From Hyphodiscus hymeniophilus (taxonomy: Eukaryota > Ascomycota > Leotiomycetes > Helotiales > Hyphodiscaceae), in the NCBI GenBank assembly GCA_016508695.1, contig VNKQ01000014.1:930001-994000 (forward strand): a stretch of DNA of 64,000 nt, given 5' to 3'. Each line of letters opens with the position of its first letter. Positions within the stretch are counted from its first letter, which is position 1. The position numbers were made by a program, and so were the translations under genes. Positions 57,638 to 64,000 of the stretch are shown here, one piece after another. Below the pieces are notes generated by a model. The model searched no databases. It saw only the letters and a program-made list of their open reading frames with translations, and was not told where the DNA came from.

Positions 57638-58782
57638 TGCCTCTGTTGCGTCAGACAGCAATGATCTGGAGGAGAGAATCTTCCGTTCTGACTTCTGTGT
57701 AGAGAAACCTCGATTGATACTGGGGCAGGTGGGAGAAGAGAAGCAGGAAGGCGGCGAGTTGGAGAGGCGGGAAACGATTTAGCGGGGATAATGCACCCGC
57801 ACTGGCCTTGCAGGCTGGAAAAAGCGCCAAGCACCAGGAATACAGTAGCAGGCTTTTGTTGAGATTGCGAGCGGGATGTGATGTTGATAGAGAATCACCG
57901 GGGACAGCCCGTTTCGGGTTTTTTGAAGATTGTGGGTAGATAGATATCTATGATTTTGTGAGTCGAGAATTGCAGCAGTTGAAGATGGTTCTTTTGCATG
58001 TTCCATCTCCAAATCCGAGCTCCCAAAGATCAGCCTATGACAGAGCCAAACAGGACGACCCTTCCCAAGCTCAATCCATGCGCAGCAGCTTCTCACTGGC
58101 TGCTGCCAACGTCCCCCGCAATCACCCTCCACCAGCTCTCCGCTAAACGGTCGTTGTGCATGATGATTATTGCCCCCCAGAGACAGCCGATACATCGTCG
58201 TGTGACGGAGTGGAGGCGTCAAAAGATCAGGTGAAAAGCATTGATGCTTGTTGGTATCTTTCAAAGGGAGGAGATGCAGGCGGAAGGGGTTGGAGATCGA
58301 ATCATCAGAAGATTCATTTTCACAATTGGCTATTCTATCTACCTACCTGGTGTACTCCTCTACTCCTTCAAGGTATCGACAACCAACACTCCTTTCTCGC
58401 AAGAAAATCCGCCTTCAACTCAGCGCCTGCGTTGCGCGAGGACCCTTCACCGCTACCCCACCATTGAAGAACCTCCTGCAGTGCAACAGAGCGGAAGAGA
58501 CGCATGTTGCACCTTATCCAGAAGCCTACTCGTATTGAGCCACAGTGATTGAAGCCCAGACGAAGCGCCGATACTAGAACACACGTGACGATTGTCCTCT
58601 TGTCAAGCGAACGACATCAAGGAGATTGTTTTCAGCAGGAACATTAACATCATCTAGAAACGCCAATTACAAGGTATCTTTGCAATCCAAACCCCCTCCC
58701 TCTTCCCCACTTCACATCATTTGAACAGACCCAACTGCTAACTGTTTTTCAGAAACTAGATTATCAAACATCCACCAAAGGC
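57638..58782. other. Divergent spacer, no gene seen
   Basis: 1.1 kb between glycogenin (-) and the F-box-like gene (+). It should hold both promoters. Overlapping frames at 58,156-58,552 show no recognised protein. Confidence 0.55.
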
Positions 58783-59611
58783 ATGGACGAAGTCACAGGA
58801 TCTCTCAATGATCCCCGCAAGAAAAATGACTTGAAGGGCGAGAGTCCATCAAAAACCTCAGGATCTGTTGAACTGGAAATCTCAGCGACGAAGCCCAACG
58901 TCATCAAGACGCCACGCATGTTCTGCCTGATGGACCTGCCAACGGAGATACGTCTCAAGGTAAGTCTTCGTTCCCAAAGTCGTATTCGAGATTATTGAAT
59001 GGGAGCCACATATATATAAGTGTAAAGAGTAAGTCGCATTTTAGATCCTCGAGGCGCTCCTGGTCTTAGCCGGAGATAACATTTCAATCCACTGCACTGA
59101 GAAAGGCCCCAGTATGAAGAGCCATGATGGGCGCGGACAGCCGTCCGTCTCAATCCTCCAAACCTGCAAACGTGTCAATGAGGAAGGGACCCCGATCCTA
59201 TACGGACAACACACCTTCACAATCTATCTACGCAACACCTTCAGTGCAATCCCTGATCCTCTCGACAGCCAATCCGAACCGAGTGAAGGCTGCACTTTCT
59301 TCCTTCGACGGCTACGCTGGTCAACTATTAACTACATAAACGCCATGTCCTTTACGTCCGATGACTTTGTTCCCTTCACCAGTGCTGGTAGTAGTCGTCC
59401 AACAGTGGTCTTCCCGTGTACAGGGCCCAGCCTCCTATCTCAGCGCAGTGCCGCTTGGACTTCGCACGAAAATCAGATGTTGAGCTTGAGTAATTATATC
59501 TCGGTTCACGTATTCCACGCCGAGCTGGCTGCGTACAGGAAGCATTGGGGGATTCTGCCAGAGTCGACCCCGGAGTACTTGGCTGCTTTGGCGGATGATC
59601 CGGCGACTTGA
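58783..59611 (+). CDS. F-box-like fungal protein of unknown function
   Basis: Exons 58783-58959 and 59045-59611; 247 aa. After a Ser/Lys-rich N-terminus comes CLMDLPTEIRLKILEALLVLA, the LP-x-E-(I/L)-R-x-x-I core seen in fungal F-box-like and related small proteins. It is followed by VSILQTCKRVNEEGTPILYGQHTFTIYL, the L-x-TC-x-x-(V/I)-x-x-E-x-x-P-(I/L)-LY segment that accompanies it in this group. The remainder has no recognised domain. F-box proteins bring substrates to SCF ubiquitin ligases, but the F-box here is minimal and that role is not shown. The gene belongs to a large, fast-evolving fungal group. Confidence 0.75.
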
Positions 59612-60922
59612 GGGTCAAAGGGGTGGGTAGTGTTTGAAATGCATTTGCAGTTATTTTGGTACGACTGCGGGCGTTGGGAATGGTAAAGGAAATGGGGAAG
59701 CGAGCTAGTTACTTCATGGACAGTCATGGGAAAGAGTATGACAAGATGGCCATAGCAATCAACCCATTCTATGTTTCAAGAGCAAGAATTACCTCGTGTG
59801 GTGGATTCGAAGCTCCAACCATGGTCGTGAATGGCATCGATAACTTAAGCATAGCATTCCATATTATCTTTCGAAGGGAACAAGAATATCAAACAAAGAT
59901 GCCCAGTATTCCATGAACTAGCCTTTCAACTCCACACCACAATCCCTGACATCCCTCAGAAGCAAAGTCCAGCAACTCAATCTCTATTCCCTCCTCCCAA
60001 CCAGAAAAGCAATAACATACGTCCTCACCTCACAACCCCCATCTCACGCTCCCCCCACCTCAACCGGCAATAGTGCAACCCCCGATATCCAGGATCTAGA
60101 ATCCGGCTTCCGGGATCTCCCAATATACTGTACCAGTAGTCTCGCCGCCTTGCCTTGCCTTGCCTTAAGTAACTTCCTCTACCTTCAACCCAGCTCCCCT
60201 CTCACCAATCAATAAACCACATCCTAACACCTCAGTGAACATATACTGTACGTTTGTTCTTTCCACCCTCAAACGTACACAAACACCCTGGCAATCCCCA
60301 TCAAGTCCTTGGGAAGGGCCTGGTGGGCCCTCGGTAGTGCTTACTCTCAATACAAGCCATGATTCGTCCCGGATGATCAACCAATTAAGTATCCCACCTC
60401 GTACCGTCTTATATGCATAGAATGGATCCGCCGGGGCTGTTCTAACTTCTCACTCACTATCAAATACTACGAAAGATTTGGAAAGTTTCACGACTTGGTG
60501 TAGCAGCTAGCTGGTCAGATGTACCTCCGTAAGGTTAAGGCTTGAAGGGGAGGGATCGGGAACGTGGGTAGCAGCAACATCCCTGCGATTCCGTGGACGG
60601 GCATGCAAGACCGTTGTGTAATGCCACACGTCTGTTCTAAATGGGGAGACGGGGGAATGGTAACGGCAGATCTAGTGGCTGGTGCCTCATGAGATGAGAG
60701 TTTGACTTGGTGTGCAGCGGGGTATGGTTTCGCCGACTATGTGTAGTGTCCGCGGATCTGGAGGAATAGGGGATGCCGGCAAGCGATGAGTAGTGAAATG
60801 ATCTTTTATATGGGTATGTTTGTTATCCAGAGGCTGTGCCCAAAGGAAGAGTCTACATTAATACAGGGACGACCATTCCGCTTCAACGCCGTGAATGAAT
60901 GCATTTGGTGGTATTGGCACAA
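59612..60922. other. Convergent spacer, no gene seen
   Basis: 1.3 kb between the 3' ends of the F-box-like gene (+) and HRD1 (-). It contains two TACTGTAC copies (60,126 and 60,244) and a GCCTT pentamer repeated four times at 60,147-60,166. An 86-codon frame at 59,656 starts with TTG and is not recognised. Confidence 0.6.
60147..60166. repeat. Pentanucleotide repeat (GCCTT)x4
   Basis: Four perfect tandem copies in the spacer between two 3' ends; a simple microsatellite. Confidence 0.9.
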
Positions 60923-63569
60923 TTATGATCCTTCCGCTTCATCTTCTACATCCTCCACTGAGACAGTTCTGCCCTTGCCTTTCTCCTCAGTTCGAGGCTC
61001 TGTCTCTTGACGAGCCTCCATTCCAGCGGAAGTGGAGGGCGATCCATCAGCGTTCGCCGTATTGATCAGTGCTCTCTGACGTGCGGCTCTCAATTCCTCT
61101 GTCGATGGAGGAGCATCTTGCTGCAAGTCAGTATTCGCCGAATTCCCCCCTGCCGCAAATAGCTGCGAAAGACCTCCGCTACGCGATGCTGGAGGACCTG
61201 AAGATGCCTGTGTAGATGGAGCCGTACCTCCATTCCGGGTCGTAATACTTGGAAGCGTGGTATCCTGAGGCGAAGCATCTTGCGCCGTCGATTGGTGGGC
61301 CGTTATCGAAGGCAGAGTATGTATTACATTTGTGTCCAAGGAATCAGCAGATGCCTGTCCATTGTTATCAGGATCTATGGTAGGTGTTGGGCTGGGTGTA
61401 TTATTAGAGGTGCCGTTTGTAGGGCTGGTAACGGTCGGGTTTGTGGTGGCTGTCGGGGCGGCTGCAGGTCCACTTGCAGGCACCGTTCCTGCTGGTGTGA
61501 CGCCGAAAACTGGTGCAGTAGAAGGGCCTTCTAATCTCTGTAACGGCAGAAGTGACCATCCCTCAGGTATAACTACTCCTGGGGGCAAATCGGCGCTGCC
61601 AGCAGGTAAGGCCGTCGTATTGGGTCGTGCTCCGTGCCTTTGCATTTGCGGTTGCAGCGTTGGCTGTCGATTTTGCGACAATAAGGTCATCTGTATAGGG
61701 TCTACCACACCGTCCTGCATAAGTCGAATTCGATTCAATTCAACCTGCAAGAGCTGTACCAATTGAAGCTCTTGCTGCGTGAGCTGAAGCTGTCGGATTT
61801 CTGCCGAGATTTGCTGCTCGATTTGTCGCAAATGATCCTGTATCAGGTTTGACGACACAGGCAGATTTGCGCCTTGTGCTTGAGGCTGAGGCTGAAGTTG
61901 CGGCTGAGGTTGAGGTCGCTGCCGTCGTGGAAAGCCTAACTCTAAACCATAGACTCGGGCATTACCAGCCACACCATTCTCCTGAGCACCGAGACCATGT
62001 GCCATATCCTGAAGATTTGCTTGACCAAAGCCTACACGAATGGGACCAAAATTGAGCATCCTTAACCCCCGCCCAGCTCGAGCAGCCGGTGGTGGAGGTG
62101 CTCCAGGACCATTTTGTTGACCAGGCGCAGCTGCTGGGGCAGCAGGGACAGCCGGGTTGGCATTATTTCCAGGAGCTTGTCCAACCTGGGGGCTGGTATC
62201 GGTTACGGAACGCCGACATGTAGGACATACTTGTTGGCGTTCAAGCCAGCTCTTCAGACATCCTAGATGAAGAATATGGCCACAAGGTAGTTTCTTTGGT
62301 CTTGAACGTTCATTGGCTGTAGCAGCTGGCCGAGCAGGTGGGAGAGCTCCTGGAGCTGCAGGAGGAGCTTGTGGATTGGTGACAGACCATGGTCTCATTT
62401 CCTCGCGGCAGATGATACACGTATCCTCTCGTTCGATATCCGCCACAGTAGCATCCTCGTATTTGGCGTTCATGTCTTGCGTGGCTCTTCTGTACCTGAT
62501 AAAGGCTGTGAGACGCTTGACGAACGATCGAGTTGTCATGAACAAATCCCGCATTATGTGGATTGGCAAGCCGTAGAACATAAGTAGAATGAAGAAGAAA
62601 GTGAGATAGATGCCGAGTTTCACAAAGTCTGATATACGTCAGCCATATCGTTATGTAGAATCGAGGAAGAGTCCCTTACCGGTAGCAAGATCTAGGGACA
62701 AGACATATTGGCCCTTTGCTTCCCATCCTGGAACTTCAATATCCATCTCTTCTACGTCATCCTCGGATGGGAGAGCTTCTGTAAACTGGGGCGGCTCATT
62801 TCCTTCCGCGGCTGCTGTTGCTATCGCAGCCTCTCTCTGTCGGGCCATTTCCAATCTCTCCTCTCGTACTTCTCTTCGTCGCTCAATCAATCTGTCGTGC
62901 GTCTGCTTTCTAACCACCTTCGCCTCAACCAAAGATATGCAATACCGGCACGCTGTCGAGAACGAGGAGCTCGTCAGGATAGCAAATTCGAAAAGAAACA
63001 TAACCATCATATTTGGGCGCGCCTGTTGAATAACAGTGTTGATGATGTATGACATCAGCCAGCAATCGTATAATATCGACGCTGCCAGAGAGATTGACAG
63101 CCGGATGTGGAACAATCGAGGATTCGTAGGCGGTTGCTGCTCAAGTATTTCCACCCTTCCATCACCAATCCACCCCCACACCTTGCCTGTCAGTAGAGCA
63201 ACGAACATGACCAGAAACCAAGCTCCAACCTCCTCCCTGAATATGGTCATGGCCAGGCATGTCTCGGTTATCGCAAACCATGCCTTCTCGTACAATTGTT
63301 CAATTTCGATGGGTCGTAGAGCGCCATAGCAGAGTCTTTGAAGTCCATACATGAAAGACCCGTAGATGAAAAGGATCAGGTTGATAAGAATCTGCCACAT
63401 ATTAGCATTGCCACCAGACATGGAGGCGCGAGCTTACCATCAAACAAAGGTTGCTTTGCGCCAAGTAAACACATGCAGAATAGAAATTCGCCCTCTGATT
63501 GAAGGCAGAGACGATAACACCAGCTGCCAACGCGGTGGAAACGCCAGCATACCAGTGAAGGCGACCCAT
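60923..63569 (-). CDS. hrd1: ERAD ubiquitin ligase HRD1 (RING, multi-span)
   Basis: ER-membrane E3 ligase and retrotranslocation channel of ER-associated degradation. Exons in transcript order: 63569-63438, 63391-62680, 62628-60923; about 849 aa. The N-terminal half has the multi-span HRD1 membrane domain (for example INLILFIYGSFMYGLQRLCYG, WFLVMFVALLTGKVWGW, LGIYLTFFFILLMFYGLPIH). The RING-H2 lies at about 352-419: CIIC, then CGHILHLGCLKSWLERQQVCPTC, with a Pro/Ala-rich insertion of about 40 residues between the second and third Cys/His ligands. The C-terminus is disordered and low in complexity, with a QPQPQPQLQPQPQAQ run and a Gln-rich helix, then acidic residues at the end. The start MGRLHWYAGVSTALAAG fits the family. 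The cysteine and histidine ligands are all present. Confidence 0.94.
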
Positions 63570-64000
63570 GATGTGAATAGTTTGACGTGGGAGAAATGAA
63601 GCTATCCAAATAAACCTCTTGAGCTACGTGCGTCTCGTGGCGGATTTCTTCAGCTCTGGATCCCAGTTGGGGATGACCTTACTGTCATGAGGAGTTTACG
63701 TGCCCATATTTCATATCGCAGATCTGCGTAAGGGGTCGAGAAGGCATGAATGATTGATCTGTTTGTTGATGCTTCTAAACACGTTGTCTTTCGGCAAGCG
63801 GCCGCAAGATGCCGAGCCGATGTCATCAAAGGTAACAAGAACTTGGTGGAGGGGTTTCTTCATTTTTTCACCAATTACTTTGTAACGATTATACTGAGAC
63901 TCCTCATATTTATGAAACACGTCCCTGGCGATCTCTGAAAGAAGTAGGAAATTTTCCTTTTCCGATTGTTTGCTGAAATTCTTTCTTCATTTATTAGTAA
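63570..64000. other. Right edge, no gene seen
   Basis: Upstream of HRD1. It should include the HRD1 promoter. Short frames exist on both strands (for example minus 63,711-63,920, containing INHSC) but do not extend to a recognisable domain; one could be an end exon of a gene beyond the window. Confidence 0.5.

Noticed and set aside
63711..63920. Minus-strand frame containing INHSC, reminiscent of a SET domain
   Set aside because: Only a five-residue likeness, with a stop soon after and no other SET motifs.

Overview
The window is nuclear DNA of a filamentous ascomycete (Pezizomycotina). The proteins resemble those of Leotiomycetes/Helotiales, but that placement rests on my recognition of the proteins, not on a search. 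The eukaryotic signs are clear: nearly every recognised gene is cut by short GT-AG introns (most 46-62 nt), and the products include Zn2Cys6 regulators, a SAR1 GTPase, HRD1, glycogenin and the mitochondrial ATP synthase delta subunit. I see no rRNA, tRNA, CRISPR array, prophage or intact transposon. I resolved 20 protein genes at exon level.

Layout. 1-7.3 kb holds no supportable gene. 7.3-13.1 kb: a Zn2Cys6 regulator, a UCHL5-type ubiquitin hydrolase and a short-chain dehydrogenase, all on +. 13.1-24 kb is compact and mostly housekeeping: a carnosine N-methyltransferase-like gene (-), a poly(A) polymerase (+), an APP1-type phosphatidate phosphatase (+), the pyruvate dehydrogenase E3-binding protein (-) and a mitochondrial membrane protein (+). 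24.4-28 kb: a large Zn2Cys6 regulator (-). 28-32.7 kb is gene-poor. 32.7-42.1 kb, all on -: rhamnogalacturonan acetylesterase, a patatin-domain lipase, SAR1 and a DUF2457 protein. 42.1-45.9 kb is gene-poor. 45.9-64 kb: a 2EXR protein (-), ATP synthase delta (+), a large disordered protein of unknown function (+), a Mn-type CDF transporter (-), glycogenin (-), a small F-box-like protein (+) and HRD1 (-).

How the genes relate. This looks like an ordinary chromosomal arm, not a pathway cluster. Several genes serve membranes and secretion (SAR1, HRD1, APP1, patatin lipase), several serve mitochondrial energy metabolism (PDX1, ATP synthase delta, the inner-membrane protein), and one secreted enzyme attacks pectin. 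Neighbours are not obviously co-functional. I found no convincing new multi-gene system.

The most notable signals are small. The poly(A) polymerase and the mitochondrial membrane protein are each broken by a single -1 frameshift; the polymerase break lies exactly on a canonical slippery heptamer. Glycogenin appears to need a GC-AG intron. One zinc finger is split by a 571-nt intron. The APP1 gene has a long open, coding-like extension upstream of its first ATG. The motif TACTGTAC/GTACAGTA recurs in the spaces between genes.
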